Source: Myxocyprinus asiaticus (taxonomy: Eukaryota > Chordata > Actinopteri > Cypriniformes > Catostomidae). From it: DNA of 64,000 nucleotides. Of this stretch, positions 35,301-50,300 are shown in pieces. The notes beneath the pieces were generated by a model. It was not told the origin of the DNA. It worked only from the letters and a program-made list of their open reading frames with translations, and did not search any database. Both the position numbers and the translations under genes were made by a program. How positions within the stretch are numbered: position 1 is the first letter of the stretch; each line of letters begins with the position of its first letter. The stretch covers positions 14,118,281 to 14,182,280 of the forward strand of contig NC_059373.1 of NCBI RefSeq assembly GCF_019703515.2. The letters run 5' to 3'.

Positions 35301-38300
35301 TAAAAGTGAAGTGCGTGCTGATACAATCGATGTTAATACTAGCCATGATTTGTGTGTTAGTAGATGAAAATGATTAATAATACTTACATTTCTTATAATT
35401 TAAATTGAGCGTACATCCAAATACAGAAGAAAATTGAATATAGAAGGAGCGTGTAACTGTCTGTCATGTGTATTCTGTTGATTCATGTCTTTTATTTTGA
35501 AATGTTTAGTTCCTGTTTCCCTTGTCATGTGATTCCTGTTTTCCCTCCATGTTCATTTGTCATGTTTTCATTGGTTTAATGTTTAATTATCTTGTGATCA
35601 GTTCTGTTTGTTCATTGGTTTATGTTTCCCCATGTCCATGTATTTAAGCCTCATGTTTTCCATTGTGTGGTTGTCTAGTATTGAATGTGAAAGTGTATGT
35701 GCAAAGTCTAGTCTAGTCTAGTCTAGTCTAGTCTAGTCTAGTCTAGTCCATGTCCATGTTTTGTAGTTAGGGTTTTGGATTTCACGTTTATTTAATAAAC
35801 TGCACTTGGGTTCTTCATCTCATCATCGTCTTCGTCATTGCCATCATTGCCAGTTCCAGCATACGTTACACTGTCATAGAAATATGCCTGGCATTCATCA
35901 AGGACGCAATTAATGCACATTTTCTATTATTTTAATTCATTGTATACAGTTCATTTACACTACCAACTTCTTAAGAATGTGCTGTTTATATCGCTGGTGC
36001 TTGACAGGGTATGTGTCATGTACTCCCTGTTTTTGTCTAGACTTTTATGTTGAAATTCTTGTTTAGTTCCCCGTTCCTGTTTCCTGTGAACAAGGAAACA
36101 ATCAGGGAACGAGGAGCACCTGGGGAAACAATCAGGGAGAACCAATTATGAAATAAAACTACAAAGGACTATAAAACCAACACAGGAAACAGGAACGGGG
36201 AACTAAACAAGAATTTCAACATAAAAGTCTAGACAAAAACAGGGAATACATGACAGTATGGACTACATAATAGGACGCAGACAGTGGAAATCCCAGAGGA
36301 AATTCCCAATTCAATGCATTTAATCCAGTCCATTTGCGCGTTATGCGGGCGATTTCGCCAAACCTACTTGCGCCTAGACTTAGCGCATGCACGAAAATAC
36401 CAAAATTTCATGGTCATACCCACTGACTTTTCACTTATGACTTATGGCATAGCGCTTAACGCTAGCGCTCTTAAAATAGGGCCCTAGATCTATTGTGTTA
36501 TAATTTCAAACCTACCAAACCTCTATTTTTGTTTGGCTGGAAAAGTGTGTACATATGCAAACTTTCTTTAAAATAAATGCAACTTGCATTTTATTATACA
36601 ATGCAATGATATTCATACATTTTTAGGTGTGGTTTAAAGGTGCTACATGTAATATTTTTACTGTACTAAATCATGAAATGTCCATAATATGTCATTAGAG
36701 AATTAGGAAACATGCTAAGTTGAAATACTGGCTTCTCCGATAACAATGCTACAGCCAGTATATTCTACTTTGAAGTTTCCATTCCGGGCCGGAATTTCTG
36801 TTCATGTTTTGGCCTGTGTGATCCCGCCCACTGCACACACACCAATAGTATTTTGACACCGCTGGGTTGCCAGATTTGAACAAAAACACTGCGTGCTGCA
36901 GCCATGGAAGCCAACAAACGAACTGGATCAGAGATAACAGATTGCACCCGACCTAAAAAGCCTCGCCATCCATCTAAAAACCACCATGACCAGAGGCATA
37001 GTAAAACAAGGATAAATATCGGAGATACCTTTGGCAACCCGCATGAGCTTAGAGTCTGGAGCGGGGCAGACAACTCTCCAGTATTTTGAATTTGGACAGC
37101 AGTACCCATTTCAAACACTTGTTATCAATCTTACATATAGCACCTTTAAGTGTTGTAATAATTTTTTGGGGTCTCTGCATGTGCACAGAATTTGATATGA
37201 AGTGTTGTATCTTCCTAGCACCCAGCTGTAAACGTTACAAGGGGCAGTTTATCAGTTTCCCCAGACAAATGTGTCTTTACAGCCAGTGGGCATTCTGAAT
37301 GAAGCATGAAGGCGACATACTTGTTTTCCACCTGACTTTTCCATTTGGCAAATACAAAGTAAGACATTGCCAACACCAAGAACAGGGTGTGTCTGAGCAG
37401 GACTCGACACATAGAAGGTTTAGGAAAATCATCAAAGGTATTTAAAGGAGAAAAAAACAAATCAGACAGATAACAAACAAAATCACATTCCATCAGCCTC
37501 TCCTTCTTTCCCTGATGGGAGCTCCAGTTAGATATGTATTAAAGATATCATTCCTGGCCTGCCCTCAGAAGAATGTGCCAACTTAATTTTTTTATTATGA
37601 CAATGAATTTTCCAACGGGATAGAGAATCAAACACGATCACTCACTCAATCAATCATAAATCAGTATTTTTTATTATTTATTATATATAAAACTATGTGT
37701 TCATTTTATTGTTATTTATATACTATGTATTACTTGTTTTATCCCTGTAAGTGTTTGTATTAATATTATGATGATTGCAATTTGATGTCATTATGAAAAT
37801 GATGAACATGTTTTTATTATAATTTGTATTTCCTGCAGGACAAAAAAATAAAAAACAATAATAAAAATTGGTAAAATAAATAAATAAATAAATCTAACTG
37901 AAAGCCTTTCAAAATGTCGATGTTTTTTGGGAGTATTAAAAAAATTACTGCAATAAGAGCATTCTGTTCTAAGGGTGTTCTATGCATACAGTTACAGGAA
38001 AGGGATAGTTGGCCCATCATTGAAACCCAAACCATTATTATTTCAGGGCTTTCTTTTTGTTTGAATATTGTGATCTCATTACATTCATAACAGGAAGCAG
38101 AACACATCTTTAAAACAGCATGACTCTGGCTTACAACACCTGCAACTGGACCGATGTGTTATCACCAGCTATAACAACAATAATAATTATAATAATAATA
38201 ATAATAATAAATGCAACAAAGCGTCAGCAACTACTTGAAAATTGGATATAAAGGATATAGGCCTCAGTACTGTAAAAATGCTCTAAACTTTGAACTTGAT

Positions 38301-41300
38301 AAAGAATCCAGATAACTTAACATCATTAAGATCTATGTCAACAATGAGCAATGATGGTATAAATGGACAGAGGTCAAGCTGCATGCTCATTTGACAGTAG
38401 ATACGTGATAACAGTTTGAAGCTATTTCCTAGTGACTGATATTTGCCTGACAAACTACGTATTATGATTGAATCATAAAAGTCTTGTCCTTAGTAACATC
38501 TCTAATCACACCCCAAGGTACAAACAGTCTCTGACTTTTCTGATGCATGAGCAAACCTATGAGACACTGAGCATTTGAGGTCTTTGCTTGAAAAGTCATT
38601 AAATAAGCCTGTTGTGCTCCAGGTTTTATCTGGATAATTAGCAATTGAGAAAAGCCAGGGGTATTAATGTATGCATTACACTTTTGCCAGTCCAGGTCTT
38701 GGATAAGGTTAAGTGTTCATATAGCAATAAAATCGAATCAAACCTAAACCAAATAAAATATGCCCTAAAAATGATTTTGGTGCTTTAGGCTAGTTGTTTC
38801 CTGTTAAAATCTGACTTGCAATTCCATGAACACCTGGTACAGCAGATAGTAATGGCATTCCACAAACATAGGAGATACATCTGTGTTTTAGAGGACAAGA
38901 GGAAAGGTGAATATTGCATGAGGATGGAGGTAATGTATACTCCCACCAATCTCTATTCTAAACCCTTCTCACTCAGGTGACATTACATTCCTCCAAGCCT
39001 TTCATTCACTGAGGTTTAGGGCAGAAGTGCACGATACACAATTCTTGGAGAGTCTATACTCCTGCAGAGATTAGTTCCAACTAATGAAACGTACCTGAAC
39101 CAGATAATGATTGTTTTGAGTGTCCTTTAAATTTATAGTCAGGTGTGTTGGAACTACAGTAAATAGCAGGGCTGGAATAAATGTCAGCAAGATCTCCAGG
39201 AACAAAGTTGGGAACATCAGGTTTAGGGTATCTTGCACCTTATATGAGCAAATGTTTTTTTTTTTTTTAAAACCGAGTGCATCAGACATTTTGTCAAACT
39301 CGCATGTTATGCTACACAACAACACTTGTACTGTAAGTGGTTTCATATCAGGTTACATTAAGAGGCTGACTAGCACCCAAGAGAAACAAATGAAAACAAA
39401 TCTCTCATTGAATCCATGCCCTCATATTATGAGTGATACACTTTAGCATGACACTTTGTTTTGTTCTTTTCTCTCTACATCTGAAGATTTGTTACTAATA
39501 GTTTGCCAATTCTTGCAATGGCCAAGTCATTAAGTGTGTTTACATGCACACAAATACACTGCTAATTACCAAAAATCAACAGCATTGACATGAGACTTGA
39601 AATCATCAGGTTATTCTCTACTTTTGACGTCAAAATGCAAACAGGCATTTGCACAACAATTGCACACATTGGATTGGTCAGTAAGAACATGGGTAAAGGT
39701 GTTTACATGCAACATGAAATTGATAGGATTTTGCTTAAACTGTTTATGACTCTAATAAAGGAAAATTGTTTAAAGTGTTTACAGCATGATCACACACAAG
39801 TTGATGCCTTATTTAGCATAATCGGTGTAAGACTGTGCATGTAAACGTGGTCAGTGATGTACTTGAAGATATCAACAATGCAAACTATGTCCCATTACAG
39901 TCATGCCAACTACAGATCCATCAGTATTGTGACAAAGCAATACTCACATATGCATCAGGGAAGGCTCTGTATTTGAGAGCCAAGATACACTCTGGCTCCT
40001 GCTTTTGATGAACTTGGAAGGCTTTGGTGTCATTGATTAGGAAACCTCCATCAACACTACTGCTTCGCTGAAGACCTACAGATTGAGAGTTCTTGATGAG
40101 AGATTCAGAGGGCAGAGAGCGGTAAAGTTCCAGAAAGGACTTGTGGTTAAAGCTGGAGGTCTCTATTGCAGAGTTTGGTTGGATTGAGGGAGGCACACTC
40201 ATTCGAGATGTTTCACCAGTCCCACTGAGGGAATTCGCTGGAGAGGTGAGGTATGAGAAGCGCTCAAAACGAGACCCAAGAACAGCATCTGTTCCTTTGG
40301 GGGACGAGCTGATACGCTCATGGCTGGTGCCAATATCGGGGAGAGAGGCCGCACGAAAAATGGAGCGATTTGTGTTCTTGCCATTCTCGGTTGGCTGGAA
40401 AAAGAGGCTGTTTTCCAGGCGAGATGGGCTGAGCAGACCACCTCCATTGACAAGCCCTGTTGTGGAGCCCTCTTCAGGGCTCAGGTCGTTGAGGGAGCTC
40501 CTGCGCATGACGATGCTACTCAGGGCTGAAGCTCGCAGGGGCAGGGTAAGCCCACGACTCGGACTGTCTCCAGACTGCTGCTCTTTCATCATGGTCAAAG
40601 GAGAGCGCATGTCCTTGGGGGAACTCCAGTTGAGGCCAATGTCTGGAGGCAAACTGGATACTCCATTCAAGATCTTCTTTGGCTCAGTAACTGGTGACAC
40701 TGGAGTTGGGGATGAGATTGGTGCATCCTCTTCGATAGGTGGCAGTGAAGAGAATGGCGTATTGGATGGAGTGCGTTGAACCCTTTGCCGGATCGGTCGA
40801 TCCATACTCTTGAGAGTGTCAACCAGGCTATCGATTTCAGAAAGGGAGGAGGCAGAGGGGGTGTCGGGGGTAGTGGGCGAGTGAGGCAGCTCTACACGTG
40901 TTGCTTTGAACACCCCCGAGAAAGACTCATCTGTCTCTGTAATGATCAAGCTAGAATCTAAACTTGCCTGTGAGTCAAAGCCTGCTTTTCTAATCTGCTC
41001 TCCCTCTCCCTCTCTCGCTCTGACAGGTGTACTAAGCTCCGCCCCACTCTTCCCACTACTGTAACTCTGACTGCTCAGTTGAACTTCGCTCTCTTTGACT
41101 TTCCAGCTATTGTTGCCAAGGCTACCAGCAGTCTCTGAGAAGAAAGCAGTGGGCTCGGTTTCCAGCGTCTTGGGAGAGCGAAAATGAGAAGTGTAAACTG
41201 TTTTCTCATAGCTTGGGGACAGTTGAGAGGAATGCAGGTATGTTCTGTCCGTGAGTTTATAGTCTGAACTCTTCATGAAGCTGGATTTCTTTTCTTCTGA

Positions 41301-44300
41301 GCTAGAATAGAGACTCTCCCACCTCCTCCGAAGCTCAGGACTGGCTTTGCTTTGCTCTGACTGATCTCTTAACCCAATGCTATCCAATAGACCTTCATGA
41401 TTCCCTAAGCTTCCGTTATTGTCAGTGCTGACCAAGGACACTTTGCGAACCACCATGACATCCTCTTTACTTTCATGAGTAGATGACGGTCGATTGAGGG
41501 TCGTGCTTAAAACCGCAATGCCAGAGTTCATGTCTATGTCTGATTCAGCCTCAGTTTCAGCTTGATCCTCTGTGTCTGACTCCTCAATCACTGTACTGAG
41601 AACAGTTGATACATGAAAGAATCTAGAACAAAGGATGAATGTAAAAGACAGAAAAGACACATTAATGTGTTAAGCATCTTTTATAACAATACCTGACACA
41701 CAATTAAAATGTTTCAGAGTTGTCAGTAAATTCAAAGAAGCATCACCTGCTGTGAGATAGTATGTGCAACACAACACCTAGTGTACATTTGAGGTCTATG
41801 ACTAGTAATATATCACAGACCTAAAGCGTATACAGGTGCTGGTCATATAATTAGAATATCATCAAAAAGTTGATTTATTTCACTAATTCCATTCAAAAAG
41901 TGAAACTTGTATATTATATTCATTCCTTACACACAGACTGATATATTTCAAATGTTTATTTCTTTTAATTTTGATGATTATAACTGACAACTAAGGAAAA
42001 TCCCAAATTCAGTATCTCAGAAAATTAGAATATTGTGAAAAGGTTCAATATTGAAGACACCTGGTGCCACACTCTAATCAGCTAATTAACTCAAAACACC
42101 TGCAAAGGCCTTTAAATGGTCTCTCAGTCTAGTTCTGTATGCTACACAATCATGGGGAAGACTGCTGACTTGACAGTTGTCCAAAAGACGACCATTGACA
42201 CGTTGCACAAGGAGGGCAAGACACAAAAGTTCATTGCAAAAGAGGCTGGCTGTTCACAGAGCTCTGTGTCCAAGCATATTAATAGAGAGGCGAAGGGAAG
42301 GAAAAGATGTGGTAGAAAAAAGTGTACAAGCAATAGGGATAACCGCACCCTGGAGAGGATTGTGAAACAAAACCCATTCAAAAATGTGGGGGAGAACCAC
42401 TACGCACAGACGTATGCAAGACATGGGTTTCAGCTGTCGCATTCCTTGTGTCAAGCCACTCTTGAACAACAGACAGCGTCTGAAGCGTCTCACCTGGGCT
42501 AAAGGCAAAAAGGACTGGACTGCTGCTGAGTGGTCAAAGTTATGTTCTCTGATGAAAGTAAATTTTGCATTTCCTTTGGAAATCAGGGTCCCAGAGTCTG
42601 GAGGAAGAGAGGAGAGGCACACAATCCACGTTGCTTGAGGTCCAGTGTAAAGTTTCCACAGTCAGTGATGGTTTGGGGTGCCATGTCATCTGCTGGTGTT
42701 GGTCCACTGTGTTTTCTGAGGTCCAAGGTCAACGCAGCCGTATACTAGGAAGTTTTAGAGCACTTCATGCTTCCTGCTGCTGACCAACTTTATGGAGATG
42801 CAGATTTCATTTTCCAACAGGACTTGGCACCTGCACACAGTGCCAAAGCAACCAGTATCTGGTTTAAGGACCATGGTATCCCTGTTCTTAATTGGCCAGC
42901 AAACTCGCCTGACCTTAACCCCATAGAAAATCTATGGGGTATTGTGAAGAGGAAGATGCGATATGCCAGATCCAACAATGCAGAAGAGCTGAAGGCCACT
43001 ATCAGAGCAACCTGGGCTCTCATAACACCTGAGCAGTGCCACAGACTGATCGACTCCATGCCACGCCGCATTGCTGCAGTAATTCAGGCAAAAGGAGCCC
43101 CAACTAAGTATTGAGTGCTGTACATGCTCATACTTTTCATGTTCATACTTTTCAGTTGGCCAAGATTTCTAAAAATCCTTTCTTTGTATTGGTCTTAAGT
43201 AATATTCTAATTTTCTGAGATACTGAATTTGGGATTTTCCTTAGTTGTCAGTTATAATCATCAAAATTAAAAGAAATAAACATTTGAAATATATCAGTCT
43301 GTGTGTAATGAATGAATATAATATACAAGTTTCACTTTTTGAATGGAATTAGTGAAATAAATAAACTTTTTGATGATATTCTAATTATATGACCAGCACC
43401 TGTACTTGAGCATATAACTACCCAGTGTGACCCACATTACATGTTAGAGCTGGGGCTGAGTTTGTTGTAACTGCCTGAATAAAGACATTTAGATTTAAAA
43501 TATCATGCATCATCAAAAAACCAAAAAATAAAAATAAAAAATAAACATGCCGTATAATTGCACTTATAAGCAAGGTAGAGGACAGATCATGCTGGGAAAG
43601 TAAGGTGTAAAGGTCTCTTTCTACTGTGGGGATGTATTGCAATGTACGTAGGTGAGTTTCAGAGAAATGACGTGTTATAATGGCACTTCAAAATGAATCA
43701 CAGCCTTAAAATCAGATGTAATCCCCATCACAAGACTGAAATAAAAAAACAGTGAGTGGGAATTCAGTATTTTTACAACATGAAAAGATACTAATGGAGC
43801 AGACAAAAACTTCACAATGACTTTGCAAGGTTGTGATTAAACATAATGGTGCATCATTAATAATAGTAAATGTGGTAATAAATGTGTAAAAGACTGGTTG
43901 CTTCTATATGGTTCATTGAGCCTACAGAGGAGGTGTTATTTGGGGTGTTGTTTTTAACATCTTTTCCAACATGAATTTTATTCCTACGTTTGCACCACAA
44001 AATACAAAAGATAGTACAAATTCCAATGTAGTATATCACAATTCCCAAAAGCTGGGTCTTTCCATCACCTTTGTGGTATTTTTATTACTATTTGCCTGTG
44101 TTACTGGGAACATTTTAGACAGATTTAGCATTACAGTGGCATTATTGGGTAAAAATTGAGATAAGTCTGTATTTATTGGCTTAAACTATGAAAGAACTAC
44201 TACCAAAAAAATGTGTTGTTAGTTAAGTATTAATCTTGTAAATTAAGCATTATCTGAACTGGAGCAGTCCTGGGTTGAGATTAACACACATTCCACAAAC

Positions 44301-47300
44301 AAATAACTTTGAAACAGTTCATATAGTAAATTGAATGCTCACACATGACACATAATAGCACAAATCTACACACACAATGCCAAAGGCAGGTGTGAACATG
44401 TGATGTGAATAGTGTCCTCTCACTTTAACACATCTTAGGAGTAATGGATATTAAAGAAACAAATGCATCACTAAAATACCTCTCCTTTGTATAATGAAGA
44501 ATTGTTTACAAGTTGTTTTTGAGATCACTGCAGAAGCAATAAAACACAAGTGTATACTGTAGAAAATGAGATAGATTTAAGCCAAGAGACAAGATAAACT
44601 GAACAAGAGAGAAAGGCTCACTTCAAATTAACTAGTTCTGAGAATTGAGAAAGTAATTTGTTGGTACATCAAGCAGTTTATTATTCAGTTAGCCCTGAGA
44701 CATTTAAAGGGAGAGGTATCAGGTTTTATCAGCTGGCAGAGCTAGTCACTCTGCACCATTCATGCCCCCTACTGGCAAAATTGGGGTTCACGTGCCATCT
44801 ATTTTTCTCGATTTACAGAAGAGCAAAGTAAAGCTTCCGACCAAAGAAATTCTTTAAAAGGTGCACTCACATGCTACTTACATTGTCATACCAAAAGTAC
44901 TTGTTTAGAGCATTATGGGCCTTCATATTAATTCTGGTTATTTGGTCCACATTCTGAGAATTTTTTTCTCCCCAATTTGGAATGCCCAATTCCCAATGCA
45001 CTGTAAGTCCTCGTGGTGGCGTAGTGACTTGCCTCAATCCGGGTGACGGAGGACCAATCTCAGTTGCCTCCGCATCTGAGACCGTCAACCCACGCATCTT
45101 ATCACGTGGCTTGTTGAGCGCATTACCACGGAGACATAGCGCATGTGGAGGCTTCACGCCATCCACCGAGGCATCCACGCACAACTTACCACGTGCCCCA
45201 CCGAGAGCGAACCACATTATAGCGACCACAAGGAGGTTACCCCATGTGACTCTACCCTCCCTAGCAACCGGAAAAATTTGGTTGCCTAGGAGACCTGGCT
45301 GGAGTCACTCAGCACGACTCCAGGGGTGGTAGTCAGCGTCTTTACTCAATTCAATTCAGAGAATTGTTGTATTTCATATCTCAGGTGGTGGTGGCCAAGC
45401 CCTGTTTAGTGGTAATTTCAGTTTCTTGCAAGTGTTTCACAACAAAGGATCAACTGAAGAGATAAAATATTTGACAAAAACACTATTGCCTAAATACAAG
45501 CATTGATTCAAAATTGTGCATCCATGCAAGCTTCTACTACATGAATTATCTCACTGCCTGTGGTCTTCCTCTTGACTAGTGATGGGTCGTTCACGAACGA
45601 GTCGGCTCTAAGAGCCTGCTCTTATAGGTGAACGTTGGGAGCCGGCTCGCATATCAGAAGAGCCGAATCTATTTATAAAAATATAAAAAAATTAAGATAT
45701 GAATAATCAAAAGATTTAAATGAATAGAATTAACGAATTCAAAGAAGGAAAAATAAATAAAATAATATAGGCCTAAATGCTCAAGCGCACACACATTCGT
45801 TCTGACTGTCTGATCAGACTAACAGCCTCACCTGTTGTTCCTGTTAATCAGACACGCAGTGTCAACCAATGAACCAAAGATGAGTGAGGGAGGGCGGAGC
45901 CAACTTATTATGTTGTTCAGATTGTATTAGTTTTGAATTGTTACATTTATATGCACTTCGTTTATATACATTAAAAAAGTTATACTTTAAATGCACATGT
46001 GTAATAGTACCCTTCTTTTTTTACATTTATTTCAATTTGTGGGATGCTGCAGTTTTGCAAATTGTTATTTATTTTTCTTTGATATGGTGCAATATTCTAT
46101 TATGCTGTTCACATCGTATTCGTTTTGAATGGTTAGATTTATCTGCACTTTGTTTATATACTTTAAAAAGTTATACTTTAAATGCAAATGCAAACCAATG
46201 CATTTTTAAACACATTGTGGTTAAGGTAGAGTATGATTTGATTTAATAATTTAATTAGAATTGTTTTAACACCAATCATAGTCAAACTATCGCAAACTGT
46301 TTGACTTTTTTTTTAAAGAGCCGTTTGGGAGCCAAAAGAGCCGGCTCTTTTTGGTGAGCTGAGCTGAACGAGCCAGCTCACTAAAAAGATCCGGAATGCC
46401 CATCACTACTCTTGACAGTTTAGAAATAAGGATATAGCAGTTATTTTTGAGAATGTTTGTGTGTAAAGCCAGTTCAGGTGCTATGTGACACACCCAGAGA
46501 GGTCTGTAATTATCTCTGTCAGAGAAGGTGTAGTTTGAAGTTTGTATTTCCTGCAACATAAATGGCACCTTTAATTGCTGGGACCAGTCAGCTCATTTTT
46601 GAATAATGACATGAATTTACATGTCAGTTCCATGTCAGTCACAGGCTTGACCATGAAGGGAGTGCCTAGTTAACTGAAAGATAGTTTGCAGTAAAAACAA
46701 AAATATATACCCTGTAAATATGGCCGAAGAATGTGTGTTTGTCCCGACCATTGATTACTGTAAGCTAAAGGTTTGAGAGCAATTCCGGATAGTCGGATAT
46801 GATGCAATACGAGGGGTTATGGCATAACTACATGCCAATATTTAACATTGATCAGCGATGCCATCAACAGCATCAATTCAAATGAATTTTGCATTGATTT
46901 TACTATTATTTTGGTTATATTAATAACATGGCATCCAATATTACAATAGTATTTATGTTGTTAAAGCACAACATGCCCAATAACTTTTTTCAAGATCAAC
47001 ATTATGAATTTAAGTAAAATTTATATAAATGTACAAGTCAAAGTGTATATTTAGGTGCTGTAACAGGTGACCATTTTTTTTCACCAAGTTAGTTAGTTCA
47101 TTTAGTTCATTTCAAATGGTCTTACAATATGTCAAATTATTTTTTTAAAGTACAAATATTTTAAACAGTTTCTCAATTAATATAAAGCTCAAATAAGCTG
47201 CATGCATAATAATTGTAAAATTAATGCACAAAATACTGTTTGAAATAGTTTTAGCATGTCATACTGCAGGACATATCAACTTAACATAACTGTAATACTG

Positions 47301-50300
47301 TAACTACATTAGTCTCATTCTTGATAGCTTAATATACTAATTGTAGGGTTTACTTCAGCTTATCAAGTCCAAAACAGGCTCAACATTGCAATTTTCTTAA
47401 AGACGTCTGACCAAACCAGTAGAATAATCATATTAAATTATGTCAAAGCAATTAATGGGCAGTTATTCTCCATCCAACCATGTGTTCATTTAAATTTGTA
47501 GTTACATGTCTGCATGTGCAAAGCAAAGGTTCATAGCACATGTTTAAAGTTCCAGACACACACTTCACATTCTGGTCATAACAGATTCTACTGGAAGACT
47601 GACAGCTTTGATAATTTGTGCAGAGCTCAGAATATGCAAATAAGAATGAGGCAACTGGGGGCCATGTTTTGCAGACAAGGGTGTAGAGGACTTCTGCCAC
47701 CATGTGTCTGTCACTTGCATAATTGAAATCATTCTAAACATCCACTTTAATTCCATTATGTACAGTATATCATGCATTGCTCAGCGCTATTAATTAATTA
47801 ATTAATTAATTACATGATCAGAATAGGCAGACTATTTATATACACATTCTAGTTGCTGTGGCTGCCTGTAATCTGTTTTGCAATATGCAATACACCTAAC
47901 TTTTAAAATGTTTGACATTCATGAATGTGTTATTTTTTTATCAGAGCATTTGAAGTGTCTGAAAGATTAGCTTTGGTCACTGTCTTGCATCACTTTCCAC
48001 TGCAACTTACATTCACAGAAACCAGCACATCTCAGAATACAAACATTTCTAGTGAAATATTTTCAGTTTACTTACCCTCTTATAGTCCCAAACCTGTACT
48101 TTTCTTACGCATGACACAACAGTAGACATTTTAATAATGAATTATGAATTCATTCAAATTTCATTATGAATATCACAGCCTGTCTTTTCAATACAATGGC
48201 AGAGAAAAGTGCCTACCTTAAAAAGGACCCAAAATATCATAAAAGTAGTATATGTGAATTGTGCATCATATTCAAAGTCTTCTGAAGACATAGATATGTT
48301 TTGATGTGAAACTATACAAAATGTATGTCATTTATTAGTTAAAATAGTGACATCCATTGTACGTTCATGAACATTATGAAAGAAGCTTGTTCACAGTGGC
48401 TTGCATTGTAATCAGCTTAAAACAACTCTCACAATTTCTCACGTGTCCATGCCTTATCGTCTGCCTTAAGACTATGAATATGACAAACATTTTACCTCTT
48501 TTATAATACTTTTGGGTATTTTTAATTTTTTTTCTCCCCAATTTGGAATGCCCAATTCCCAATGCGCTCTAAGTCCTCATGGTGGTGTAGTGACACCTCA
48601 ATCTGGGTGGTGGAGGACGAATCTCAGTTGCCTCTGCGTCCGAGACTGTCAATCCACGCATCTTATCACATGACTTGTTGAACACATTACTGCAGAGACA
48701 CAGCGCATGTGGAGGCTTCACGCTGTTCTCCACGGCATCCATGCACAACTCACCACGCACCCCACTGAGAGTGAACCACATTATAGTGACCATGGGGAGG
48801 TTACCCCATGTGACTCTACCCTCCCTAGCAACCGGATAAATTTGGTTGCCTAGGAGACCTGGCTGGAGTCACTCAGCACACCCTGGATCTGAACTCGCGA
48901 CTCCAGGGGTGGTAGTTAGCGTCTTTACTTGCTGAGCTACCCAGGCCCCCACTTTTGGGTATTTTTAAGCTTTAACATGACAGGCACTATCCTCTGCCAT
49001 TCAGGGCTGCAACAAACAATTATTTTGATAATCGACTAATCTAATGATTATTAGAATGATTAATCAACTATTCGGGTTATTATTGCAACAATTAGCTCTT
49101 AATCGACAATTCAGCTTGAGCCTTGAGTTAAGAGTTTGTATTAAACAAGTGCTTTAAAAAAATGAGGATGAAAGTATCTTAATACTTTAAAATTAATTTC
49201 TCTGAATTACTTTCCTTTCCATGAAGGTTAATTTAGTAAAAAAAATAGACAAAATCGTGTATTAGCCGTTTTTGCCTTGTTTTCAAGTTAAAATAGCTAA
49301 AAATCCTTAAATCAAGAAAAAATTACTTGAGAAGTAACTGCACAAGACATTAAAATTTGTTTTCTGAGAATATACAGTATTTTTTTATCTTACTGCACTG
49401 GCAGGTTTTTTTTTTTTCCATTTGTTGAGACAAGTTAAAAAACCTGTAAGACAAAATACACTTCTTAACAAATATCAATATCTCAATTATTAGTGAAGCT
49501 CCTTAAGTAAACGTACCTTATTTTAAAGGATTTTCAGATTGCAATTAGAAAACAATACAAAAAAGAGTTATTAAAAATTCTCATTTTTGCAGAGAAAAAT
49601 AGTCCTGCCATCTCTCACCTGTTTGTTCACTTAATTTTGTTCCAACTTTATTTTACAAAAACAAACTTCGATGTTCTTAGAGCTGCACATCGATAAAATA
49701 AACAATGCAACACATTAGCTATAATTCATTACATGGCAAGCTATCACAACTGAAGCTGCCGCAAACACGCGAGAGAATCCTAGCGTTTCTGCTTCCGTAC
49801 TGATTGAACTTGAATAAAGGATGCATTACAGATGAAAGAAAATAATAACACCAGGATGTTTCCATTCATTTAGCAACATGCAAGTTTTGCTCCTGCTGAA
49901 TGCCAGCTGCGTTTTATTTCAAGACAACGTTGACTTTGTACGTTTCTTATTTAGTATATTTGTATAATCTCACCATACTTTGCCATCTGCATCATTATGA
50001 GCTCTTTGGAGTGCATCTGGACTGTGAGTGTATTCTTCCTCATGGGCTGCAGCTCTCTAGGTAAAATGCATCCCGTGAGACCAAATGACTATTCGCCAAT
50101 GAATATATTTGTCAACAATGTTTTATGTCGACTAATCGTTCCAGCCCTACTGCCACTGTACTGGAAGTATGTGCTGTTAAATTAATTAAAACTTTTTCTT
50201 TTGTGTTCCGCATAAGAAAGTCATAAAGGTTTAGAACAACATAAGGGTGAGTACATTTTGACAGAATTTTCATTTTTGTGTGAACTTCGGCTTTAACTAA

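Noticed and set aside
40141..40779. 212-codon open frame on the plus strand
   Set aside because: It is antisense to the large CRYBG exon c, whose minus-strand frame is longer and has matched splice junctions.
42142..42622. Minus-strand open frames over the first Tc1 element
   Set aside because: They are shadows of the transposase coding sequence.
44867..45332. Open frames on both strands of about 116-120 codons
   Set aside because: They lie in a SINE shared with 48526-48950; no protein family resemblance.
48900..48950. Functional tRNA gene on the minus strand
   Set aside because: Promoter boxes are present, but there is no complete cloverleaf and it continues into a SINE body and tail.
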